Part shown: piece by piece, positions 15,612-21,585 of the stretch
How positions within the stretch are numbered: position 1 is the first letter of the stretch
How the letters are laid out: each line of letters begins with the position of its first letter
Assembly (NCBI GenBank): GCA_031551885.1
Contig: JAVBMX010000084.1
Location: forward strand, 1-21,585
Direction: 5' to 3'
Origin: Frigididesulfovibrio sp031551885
GTDB taxonomy: Bacteria; Desulfobacterota; Desulfovibrionia; Desulfovibrionales; Desulfovibrionaceae
Length of the DNA stretch: 21,585 nt
Notes under the pieces: model-generated
Told to the model about the DNA's origin: nothing
The model's database searches: none
What the model saw: the letters and a program-made list of their open reading frames with translations, nothing else
Made by a program: the position numbers and the translations under genes

Positions 15612-16031
15612 TCACTGAAGTTTTGAAAGCTCGGAGTCGATGTTCCGATCAAGCGTCTGCACCCACTTATTGTAGTTGGGGTGAATGATCTTTTTCGTTG
15701 GGTTGTACTCCATATTGGAGCTGTCCTTATATCTGATGGAGTAATTTTTCTGCGTCACATCATAGAGAATAGACACCCGTACGGTGTGTTTGGCACGCAC
15801 AACGAGCATGCCCTGCATCTCTCCCGGCTTCACCGGCGTAATTTCCCATCCTTGTTCCGTACCGGCGCGAACGATGGCGTCTTCCACTGCGGGAGCAGTG
15901 AACTTGCTGTGCGTAGCGGGGAAGCTTTTGCTGTTGATTTCCTGAATGGGCGCGCCGCGCCGGCATCCAGCGGCGAGTGTCAGACTGATGATCAGCAGGG
16001 TGGCGACAGACAGGAACAATCCACGTTTCAT
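15612..16031 (-). CDS. Conserved hypothetical lipoprotein
   Basis: A 139-residue lipoprotein: positively charged start MKRG, hydrophobic core, and lipobox LAAGC (C23). The mature part includes a GWEITPVKPGEMQGML segment and, near the end, YSIRYKDSSNMEYNP and NKWVQTLDRNI. The RYKDS...NYNxWVxxLDR pattern recurs in small proteobacterial lipoproteins of unknown function. The start at 16031 has an excellent AAGGAG site 6 bases upstream. It sits 24 bases after the PlsC gene. Its place in the operon suggests a role in delivering or anchoring the product in the cell envelope, but no function is known to me. Confidence 0.82.
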   Translation of the reverse strand: MKRGLFLSVATLLIISLTLAAGCRRGAPIQEINSKSFPATHSKFTAPAVEDAIVRAGTEQGWEITPVKPGEMQGMLVVRAKHTVRVSILYDVTQKNYSIRYKDSSNMEYNPTKKIIHPNYNKWVQTLDRNIDSELSKLQ

Positions 16032-16055
16032 GGCGTCTCCTTGAGGGGTTGCTGG

Positions 16056-16817
16056 TTACGGTTTCAACATACTTTCGCGCATATCTTGCAATGCTTGAAA
16101 CATGGCCGATTTGGCGGCTTTTCGCAAGGCTCCGGCATCCGGTCCGGAAGGGCCCTGTGGTGCAACAATCGGCGGCAACACGCACAGTCGTAGGTGCGCG
16201 GGCCGCAGTAGAAAAGCTCCCTTGGGCAGCATGTCGCCCGTACCGTGCAGGCAGAGAGGCACAACGGGCACATTCGCCTCGCAAGCCAAGGTAAAAGCTC
16301 CGGCTCGGAATCGTCCCATGACGTCCGAGACGGCTCGTGTGCCTTCCGGAAAAAATACCGGTATCACGCCTTCGGCCAAAAGGGCCTTGCCTTTACGAAG
16401 CAGGCTTTCCCGGTTCTCTTTTTCTGTGTTGAGATACCCGGCTTTCGACATAAACGGTCCATAAAAAGGGATACGAAACGGCCACGCCCGCACGATAAAA
16501 ACAACGTTCTTCTCCGGAAGAAGCGCGAGGAAGTAAGGATCAAAAACGGACCGATGATTCACCACAACAACATAGGGTGGATCGGGCAAATTCGAAAAAG
16601 GGTCGATTTGCAGCGGAAAAAAAAGCCGTACAAGGTGCGACCAATATGTGCCGTAACGATGGATCAGAACTCGGATCGCGACGGCAGCGCCTTCTCCTTT
16701 GCCCGCTCGTCTGAAGAGATACGCGGCGGGGGCAAAGAGGATAAAAAAAAGCGTCAGCAGAAAAAGAAGAAGGTAGAAACTCAGGCTCAACACCACGCGG
16801 CGGGCAAGACTCCACAT
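16056..16817 (-). CDS. 1-acyl-glycerol-3-phosphate acyltransferase-like (PlsC family)
   Basis: A 253-residue membrane acyltransferase. An N-terminal hydrophobic segment (about residues 8-34) is followed by the family's catalytic NHRSVFD (H88, D93) and the substrate-binding FPEGTR (156-161). It would acylate a lysolipid or glycolipid with a chain from ACP. It is the second acyltransferase of the operon, with an LpxL-like one further downstream; both types are usual in aryl-polyene clusters. It starts 6 bases after the first ACP gene, without a strong ribosome-binding site, which suggests translational coupling. Confidence 0.9.
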   Translation of the reverse strand: MWSLARRVVLSLSFYLLLFLLTLFFILFAPAAYLFRRAGKGEGAAVAIRVLIHRYGTYWSHLVRLFFPLQIDPFSNLPDPPYVVVVNHRSVFDPYFLALLPEKNVVFIVRAWPFRIPFYGPFMSKAGYLNTEKENRESLLRKGKALLAEGVIPVFFPEGTRAVSDVMGRFRAGAFTLACEANVPVVPLCLHGTGDMLPKGAFLLRPAHLRLCVLPPIVAPQGPSGPDAGALRKAAKSAMFQALQDMRESMLKP

Positions 16818-16823
16818 ACGTTT

Positions 16824-17087
16824 CTATTTCTGTGCTGCGACCGCCCGCTTCTTTTCAAAAAGGTAGCGGTGCAGATCGCCAACGGTGCGTATTTCCAGCA
16901 GGGCAGGATCTTTTCCTATTTTGATGCCGAATGCCTGCTCCAAGGCCACCACCATGTCCACGGCATCAAGGCTGTCCAGCCCCAAGTCTTCTTTGAAGCG
17001 GGCTTCGGGGATTAGATCGGCTGGGTCCAGTTCAAACTCTTTGGCCAGGGCGGCATCGGCCTTGGCGGCAATCTCTGTGTCGGTCAC
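16824..17087 (-). CDS. Acyl carrier protein (ApeE/F-like, copy 1 in transcription order)
   Basis: An 87-residue ACP with the phosphopantetheine site DLGLDSLDAVDMV; the modified residue is S39. The start is a GTG at 17087, chosen because it forms a GTGA overlap with the ketosynthase stop and follows AAGGGGAT. The frame is open much further upstream (to 17471), but that part is antisense to the ketosynthase and is not ACP-like. The last residues are basic (FEKKRAVAAQK), unusual for an ACP. Confidence 0.92.
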   Translation of the reverse strand: MTDTEIAAKADAALAKEFELDPADLIPEARFKEDLGLDSLDAVDMVVALEQAFGIKIGKDPALLEIRTVGDLHRYLFEKKRAVAAQK

Positions 17088-18307
17088 TCTATCCCCTTCA
17101 AAACGAGGCTGCAGGTAACGCCACCTAGGGCAAAGCTGTTTTTCACCAGCGTATTGATCGGCTGTGTCCGCGCGGTACGGATATGATCTACGCCTGCGCA
17201 TGCAGGATCGATTGTCGAGAGATTTCGGGTGGGAATCATTATGCTCTCCCGCATCATGACAAGGCAGGCCGCGAGTTCTATTGAGCCGGAAGCGGCCATA
17301 GTGTGGCCGAGGTGCCCTTTCAGCGAAGAGACCGGCACCCCGCCTCCGAAAAGGTGGGTTATTGCGGCGGCCTCCGCCGTATCCCCCAGCCTGGTGCCGG
17401 TGGCGTGGGCATTGATGTAATCCACTGCTCGGGCATCCATGTCGGCATCTTCTAACGCCTTTTCCATGCATCTGTATACAGGAAATGGGTCCGGATTGGC
17501 AATACTGGAAGCATCACCACCGGAATGAAAGCCGGCGACTTCCGCTAAAATCGGCGCTTCGCGTCGCAATGCGGATTCATAAGATTCTAAAAGCAAAATT
17601 CCGGCCCCTTCGGCGCAGACCACACCGTCGCGTTCCGCGTCAAAAGGCCTGGGAGCCGTCTCCGGAGTCTCGGCGAGACTATGCGCGCCCAACACATCGA
17701 ATGTTGCCGCCGTGAGGGGGTGGAACTCATCCGCGCCGCCACACAGCACGGCTTCCTCGCGGCCGGCCGCAATGCTTTCGTACGCCAGGCCCACAGCCAA
17801 AAGCCCGCTCGCGCAGGCGGCGGCCGGAGCCGAAATACGGCCGGTCAGACCAAGGGCCTGGGCTGTGTTGGCCGCAGCGGTATGTCCCATGATGCGAAAA
17901 AAAAGCATGGACTTCATGGATTCCACACTTTTGTCCGGTAGGTAGGCCGAGAAAAACTCCTCCATCGTGGCCGGGCTGCCCACGGTCGAGCCGATACACA
18001 CCCCGAGGCGTTCCCTGTTTTTGTCGGAAACTTTCCACGCGGCGCTGTGCAATGCCTCTTGAGCTGCCAGATAGGCGTAAACGCTCATGGCCGACATGGA
18101 ACGCCGCAAAGAACGCGGCACCTCTTTGGCATCCACATCCGAAACCAAGCCGGCCAGCCTGGCCGAAAGCCCTTGGATGCCCTCCAGGCAGGCCGCTCTC
18201 CGCACGCCGGTGCGTCCCGCTTTCAGGCCCTCGAACAGGGCCGAAACGCCGCTTCCGAGGGGGGACACAACGCCGCTCCCGGTGATTACGACCCGTTGCT
18301 TCTTCAT
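17084..18307 (-). CDS. Beta-ketoacyl-ACP synthase, FabF-like (ApeO/ApeR-type)
   Basis: A 407-residue ketosynthase of normal length with an intact active site: C165 (PAAACASG), H301 (NAHATGT), K330 and H335 (LKGHLGHTMAASG). It should extend the ACP-bound chain by decarboxylative condensation with malonyl-ACP. The ATG at 18307 overlaps the oxidoreductase stop as ATGA. It precedes an ACP gene with a GTGA overlap, so the two are probably made in fixed ratio and work together. Of the operon's three ketosynthases this one and the fusion protein are FabF-like; the first is closer to FabB. Confidence 0.93.
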   Translation of the reverse strand: MKKQRVVITGSGVVSPLGSGVSALFEGLKAGRTGVRRAACLEGIQGLSARLAGLVSDVDAKEVPRSLRRSMSAMSVYAYLAAQEALHSAAWKVSDKNRERLGVCIGSTVGSPATMEEFFSAYLPDKSVESMKSMLFFRIMGHTAAANTAQALGLTGRISAPAAACASGLLAVGLAYESIAAGREEAVLCGGADEFHPLTAATFDVLGAHSLAETPETAPRPFDAERDGVVCAEGAGILLLESYESALRREAPILAEVAGFHSGGDASSIANPDPFPVYRCMEKALEDADMDARAVDYINAHATGTRLGDTAEAAAITHLFGGGVPVSSLKGHLGHTMAASGSIELAACLVMMRESIMIPTRNLSTIDPACAGVDHIRTARTQPINTLVKNSFALGGVTCSLVLKGIE

Positions 18308-19782
18308 TGCATGACCTCTTGACGTAGTTCCTCCAAACCCACCAGCATGCCGCAGGTCACATAGGCGGAAATGACCGCCCCAAGCACGCCCGGCGCAACC
18401 ACACCTTGCCCGGCCGTCAAAAAGCCGGGAACCCTTGTCAACGCCTGCGGGGCGAACCCGTAATTCGGCCGGCGGATGCCGTACAACGCGCCGCTCGGGT
18501 TACCCAGATAGTAGGCCAGGGTGGCGGGCGTGGCCCCGTCGATGAATTGCACATCGCGAAGCTCGGGACACAAAGCGCGGATGCGCCGCTCCATACCGTC
18601 CAGAAGGCCCGCTTTAAACGCGAGATACGCTGGGGACCGAGCGTGAGGAGAAGAGCCGAGGTATTCCTGAAAGTCACTGATTGTGGCTGGAGATATGACG
18701 GTAACGCCCCCCCCGGGCCCCCCGTCGGGATCGGGGGTGGCGGTCACAAAAAAAGGCCCGTTTTCCGGATCCGCGGCGGAAGAAAAGGCTTTTGTCGGGC
18801 CTTCGCGGTCAAGAAAAAAAAGGTTGCACCCGTTAAGGGCGGGAGGAATCTTTTCCGCTTTGCCGAACAACATGCAGGCCGAAGGGGTCGGCTCCAGGGA
18901 GCGTACCCGAGCGATATAGGCGGGCCTGAGGGCACCCGGCTCGAAAAAGCTCGGCACCGCCTCTGCCGGACCAGTATAAACGACAACGGAAGCCGGCAGG
19001 CGCTCGCCGCCTTCCAGGCACACTTCCCGCAGGCGCCCGTCCACGCATTCCACCCGCCGCATACGTGCGCTGAGGCGAACGACCACGCCGGCCGCCCGGC
19101 AGGCATCTTCAAGCGCCCGGATAAGCCGCCGCCCGCCGCCACGCACATTATGGACGCCGTAAAGGTATGAGCCCAAGATGCGCCCATGCAGGAGCATGGA
19201 AACCGAGGAGGCGGGCGTTCCGTGCAAAAGGGTGTGGCATTCCAGAGCGTGCCGCAACTCCAGGTCATTGATGACCGCAAGGCGCTCGGCCAGAGTAACT
19301 GCATCCAGCTTCGAAGCGTTTGCGGTGATCACCGGGTCGGGACGGTGGGGCGTCAGATATTCGGAGGAATTATGGGCGACGAGCAGGTCTGCGGTGAAGG
19401 CGTCGATCTCCCGCGCATGGGCCGGGAAGGCTTCCTTCACCCCTTCCGCGAACTCCCGGGGGCCGGTGCGGAAATGAACGGTTTTGCCCGAGTTCGTGAA
19501 CCGGACGGCGTCGAACCCGCTTTCGGCAAAAGGAAGCGGCTCCAGATCCAAACCAAGGTGTCGGAAATACCGGTTGAGCGCGCAGTGTTCTCCAAGCCCA
19601 CCAGTGTAGTGCAGGCCGGTATCAAAGTAGACCCCCTGCCGCGTAAAGCCGCGCAACGTCGTGCCCACCTGCTTCTGGGCTTCCAGGATGGTCACACGCC
19701 AACCCCGACGCGCCAGAATAAGGGCGGCACAAAGGCCGGATACTCCGGCCCCGACGACGATGACAGTGGATTGAGCGTTCAC
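18304..19782 (-). CDS. FAD-dependent oxidoreductase, CrtI/retinol-saturase-like
   Basis: A 492-residue flavoprotein. The N-terminal dinucleotide-binding site GAGVSG (11-16) with E34, then FDTGLHYTGG, and the C-terminal FAD loop TAGQGVVAPGVLGAV, place it with phytoene desaturases, carotene isomerases and retinol saturases. Members add or remove double bonds in polyenes or isomerise them. No carotenoid genes are nearby, so its substrate is probably the acyl chain made by this operon. The start is GTG at 19782, in a GTGA overlap with the preceding ketosynthase stop. An enzyme of this kind is not part of the core aryl-polyene set, but does occur in clusters proposed for ladderanes. Confidence 0.9.
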   Translation of the reverse strand: MNAQSTVIVVGAGVSGLCAALILARRGWRVTILEAQKQVGTTLRGFTRQGVYFDTGLHYTGGLGEHCALNRYFRHLGLDLEPLPFAESGFDAVRFTNSGKTVHFRTGPREFAEGVKEAFPAHAREIDAFTADLLVAHNSSEYLTPHRPDPVITANASKLDAVTLAERLAVINDLELRHALECHTLLHGTPASSVSMLLHGRILGSYLYGVHNVRGGGRRLIRALEDACRAAGVVVRLSARMRRVECVDGRLREVCLEGGERLPASVVVYTGPAEAVPSFFEPGALRPAYIARVRSLEPTPSACMLFGKAEKIPPALNGCNLFFLDREGPTKAFSSAADPENGPFFVTATPDPDGGPGGGVTVISPATISDFQEYLGSSPHARSPAYLAFKAGLLDGMERRIRALCPELRDVQFIDGATPATLAYYLGNPSGALYGIRRPNYGFAPQALTRVPGFLTAGQGVVAPGVLGAVISAYVTCGMLVGLEELRQEVMQ

Positions 19783-21029
19783 AGCCGACGTCCGTTTGTA
19801 AAGTCCAGGGCAAGACAGGCATTGGTACCGCCGAAACCCGCAGCGTTACAGAGCGCCTTGCGGAGAGGCTGTTCCATGGCTTCGGGGATGACCCGAATCC
19901 GTCTGGTGACTGCATCGCCTTCTATAAAATTTTTGTTCGGGGCCAAGAAGCCGCCGGCGGACATCAGGCAAGAGTAAACAACCTGGGCCGCTCCGCTCAT
20001 CCACAACTCGTGACCGGTCATAGATTTGGTGGAAGACACGGCCGGCCCGCGCCCGAAAAGTTCGGCGATGTCCTCGGCTTCAGCGGCGTCACCGCCGGGA
20101 GTAGAGGTGGCATGGGCGCAGATATAGTCAATATCCGCCGGCGTGAAGGATGCGTCGACCAGAGCTTTCTCCATAGCCCGCCGCAGGCCGTGATTACCGG
20201 GCATGGAAAGAGTGTGCCCGTCCGAGGAGAAGCCATAGCCGGCGACCTCTCCCCAAATCTTCGCCCCTCGCCGCACCGCGATGTCCAAATCTTCCAGCAC
20301 AAGGGCGGCGGCCCCGCCGCTCGGCACCAGCCCGTCGCGCCCGGCGTCGAAAGGGCGGCTGGCTTCTTCCGGGGCGTCCACCCGCTGCGAGAAAGCGCCC
20401 AGCGCATCAAAGCCGCACATGGACTGATGGTTGATCTCCTGCGCGCCGCCACATAGGACTCGCTGCTGCCGGCCCAATCGGATAAGATCCGCAGCCTGCC
20501 CCACGGCATGTCCGCCTCCGGCACAAGCCGCACCGATGGTCCAGGCCGCGCCCTGGGTTCGCAGCAGTACGTTGAGATTGATGGTGAGACAGGAGGTCAT
20601 GCTCCGAAAAACCTGTCCACTGCCTATAGCGGTGGTCGCCTTTTGGGCTTCCAGAATCTCTACCTGCTCCAGCGCGGCAATGCAGCTGGAGTCGTTGCTG
20701 AAAATCAAGCCGCTGTCCGGGTTTTGCCAGTCGGTAAGGGCAAGGCCGCTGTCGGCGATGGCTTGAAAGACCGCTTCAACAGCCCACTCTCCGTATTCAG
20801 GCAGAGTTTTTTTTTGCTTACGGCTGAGGGAAAAACAAGGCGTGTAGGCAGGTATTGCCCCGGTCAATGGGGAAAGGAATCCCCTTTCTCGGCGAAAAGG
20901 ATCGATGACGATTCCACTTTTCCCGTGGCGTAAGGCAATAGAGACGGCATCGTTACCCACCCCCAAGGAGGAAACAATGCCGAGACCCGTTATGGCTACT
21001 CTCTTTTTCATAGAAGCAAAACGACTCAT
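19779..21029 (-). CDS. Beta-ketoacyl-ACP synthase, FabB-like
   Basis: A 416-residue ketosynthase with C169 (TIGAACAGG), H306 (CAHATST), K335 and H340 (TKSMTGHELWMSGA). The TKSMTGH form is typical of KAS I/FabB-type enzymes rather than FabF. Start at 21029: this ATG overlaps the stop of the small lipoprotein gene (ATGA) and follows GGGAG. A Met seven codons in (21011) lies nearer the usual family start, but has no ribosome-binding site. It may form the first or a branch-specific condensation; the partner cannot be read from the sequence. Confidence 0.92.
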   Translation of the reverse strand: MSRFASMKKRVAITGLGIVSSLGVGNDAVSIALRHGKSGIVIDPFRRERGFLSPLTGAIPAYTPCFSLSRKQKKTLPEYGEWAVEAVFQAIADSGLALTDWQNPDSGLIFSNDSSCIAALEQVEILEAQKATTAIGSGQVFRSMTSCLTINLNVLLRTQGAAWTIGAACAGGGHAVGQAADLIRLGRQQRVLCGGAQEINHQSMCGFDALGAFSQRVDAPEEASRPFDAGRDGLVPSGGAAALVLEDLDIAVRRGAKIWGEVAGYGFSSDGHTLSMPGNHGLRRAMEKALVDASFTPADIDYICAHATSTPGGDAAEAEDIAELFGRGPAVSSTKSMTGHELWMSGAAQVVYSCLMSAGGFLAPNKNFIEGDAVTRRIRVIPEAMEQPLRKALCNAAGFGGTNACLALDFTNGRRL

Positions 21030-21199
21030 TTACTCCCGGTTTTTGCTTTTTCGTCCGAATACCCTTGGTGGTAGCCGTCTTCAACGGCACCCGTCTTGCG
21101 TTCAACTTTGGCTTGGACTTTACCGGCAGTTTGCCCCACCCAAGAGCAACCGGTGCAAAAAATGACGGCACAAACTCCCACTAAAAGAATTCTTTTCAT
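21026..21199 (-). CDS. Small lipoprotein, first gene of the operon
   Basis: A 57-residue product, short enough to be missed by length cut-offs. It starts MKRILLVGVCAVIFCTGC: a basic start, a hydrophobic core and a likely lipobox ending at C18. The mature part of about 40 residues is charged (QAKVERKTGAVEDGY, then SDEKAKTG). A GGAGAG site lies 6-7 bases before the ATG. Its stop overlaps the ketosynthase start as ATGA, which supports both starts. Small lipoproteins often accompany aryl-polyene-type clusters; the function is unknown to me. Confidence 0.8.
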   Translation of the reverse strand: MKRILLVGVCAVIFCTGCSWVGQTAGKVQAKVERKTGAVEDGYHQGYSDEKAKTGSK

Positions 21200-21447
21200 G
21201 CCACTCTCCGGAGATTTACGGTGGATATGTAAAGAATTACCTTACCCTGCCATCTCTCGTAAGGCAAGGTCTCTTTCCTCTGCGCCAGTTACCCCTGCGA
21301 GTTCCTGTGCTCACAGGGCTGTCGAGACACACGTCATGGACGAATAGTCTCATGTTCGCGCCCAAGTGTAATGTTTCGATGGAGTTGTTTACTCCAGTCT
21401 ATGAAGCTAGAGGCAGGCCCCGTAAGTGGAGAGGGTTCAAGCGTGGC
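21200..21447 (-). other. Upstream region of the biosynthetic operon
   Basis: About 250 bases with no convincing gene; a plus-strand frame crossing it is antisense to the lipoprotein start and has no protein-like features. It holds one promoter candidate close to the operon and a small hairpin CCTGTG / CACAGG (21304-21317). The far edge is the apparent IS end at 21448, so part of the native promoter region may have been replaced by the insertion. Confidence 0.6.
21239..21267 (-). promoter_or_regulatory. Candidate sigma-70-like promoter with overlapping inverted repeat
   Basis: On the minus strand TTGCCT (21267-21262) and TAAGGT (21244-21239) are separated by 17 bases and lie about 40 bases before the first ATG. 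The -35 matches 4 of 6 and the -10 only 3 of 6 consensus bases. An inverted repeat CCTTAC / GTAAGG (21240-21245 with 21259-21264) overlaps both boxes and could be an operator. This is a weak prediction. Confidence 0.3.
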
Positions 21448-21487
21448 TGACCAGCCCCGATTTTTTATACCAGGTTAAAAGTTAGTG
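21448..21487 (+). repeat. Putative IS terminal repeat (right end, IRR)
   Basis: TGACCAGCCCC followed by a T-rich spacer and TTAAAAGTTAGTG. It matches the terminal repeat at 172-212 in the tip (10 of 11) and in the inner 13 bases (all), with the spacing differing by one base. The match is in inverted orientation, as expected for the two ends of one IS type. The body of this element would extend rightwards out of the window. Confidence 0.6.
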
Positions 21488-21585
21488 GCACGCCTCATGA
21501 GCCTGTGTCTCAGCCGCCCGTATAGCCGATAACTCCTGTGGGGGCCAGAGCGGTCCCATTGCCCCGCCCATGGGAGGGGCAAAAA
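21482..21585 (-). CDS. C-terminal end of a probable IS3-type transposase OrfB (partial)
   Basis: The minus strand is open from the window edge to a TAA at 21482-21484. The last residues include a Pro/Gly-rich stretch (APPMGGAMGPLWPPQEL) and end ETQAHEACH. This lies 34 bases inside the putative terminal repeat, the usual place for the end of OrfB in IS3 elements. Proline-rich tails after the integrase core are common in that family. Only 33 residues are visible and no catalytic residue is among them, so identification rests on position. Confidence 0.4.
   Translation of the reverse strand, partial: FAPPMGGAMGPLWPPQELSAIRAAETQAHEACH

Noticed and set aside
17088..17471. N-terminal extension of the first ACP gene
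   Set aside because: The added residues are an out-of-frame reading of the ketosynthase; the GTG at 17087 forms a GTGA overlap and yields a normal-length ACP.
21220..21260. Sigma-54 promoter (TGGCA element) upstream of the operon
   Set aside because: A TGGCAGG is present on the minus strand but the downstream TTGCA-type -12 element is missing at the right spacing.
1..21585. CRISPR arrays, tRNA or rRNA genes
   Set aside because: I saw no regularly spaced short repeats and no cloverleaf or rRNA-like sequence while reading both strands; a dedicated scan was not possible.

Overview
The window looks like a Gram-negative proteobacterial chromosome of moderately high GC. LolA and LpxL-type proteins, several lipoproteins and a CdiA/filamentous-haemagglutinin-type exoprotein all imply an outer membrane. 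A sulfate-reducing or related delta-proteobacterial lineage is my guess from gene content only; nothing in the window proves it.

Region 1 (1-3127). The window opens in the 5' end of an IS3-family insertion sequence whose terminal repeat ends at 212. It has cut off the front of a large exoprotein gene. The surviving C-terminal 615+ residues (213-2107, + strand) carry a pre-toxin region with an HExxH motif and a terminal domain with a complete JAMM/JAB metal-binding signature (Glu...HxH-x7-S-x2-D). A small cognate immunity-type gene overlaps its stop (2104-2418). Directly behind lies a second, headless copy of the toxin domain (2449-2748) and a second immunity-type gene (2745-3074), ending at a strong rho-independent terminator. 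This is the layout of a contact-dependent-inhibition locus with an orphan toxin/immunity cassette.

Region 2 (3274-21199, - strand). Twenty genes run leftwards as one tightly packed operon; most junctions are ATGA, GTGA, TGATG or TAATG overlaps. In transcription order: small lipoprotein, ketosynthase (FabB-like), CrtI/retinol-saturase-like FAD oxidoreductase, ketosynthase (FabF-like), acyl carrier protein, PlsC acyltransferase, lipoprotein, dehydratase (ApeP-like), LolA-like carrier, MMPL exporter, DUF3261 lipoprotein, small dehydratase (ApeI-like), hotdog thioesterase, B12-binding radical SAM enzyme, glycosyltransferase 2-DUF2062, LpxL-like acyltransferase, acyl carrier protein, ketosynthase fused to a degenerate ketosynthase, AMP-ligase, FabG-like reductase. 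Most of the parts list is that of an aryl-polyene/xanthomonadin-type pathway, which makes a polyene on ACP and exports it to the outer membrane. The B12-radical-SAM plus phytoene-desaturase-like pair is instead reminiscent of the clusters proposed for ladderane lipids. No aryl-starter gene (ammonia lyase, chorismatase) and no methyltransferase is present. The product is therefore probably an unusual outer-membrane lipid or polyene whose structure cannot be read from the sequence.

Region 3 (21200-21585). A short upstream region holds a weak promoter candidate and small inverted repeats. From 21448 the sequence enters what looks like the right end of another IS3-type element, with a terminal repeat resembling that at the left edge. 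The two IS ends have the same transcriptional direction, so the 21.2-kb segment sits between two apparently directly repeated IS copies.
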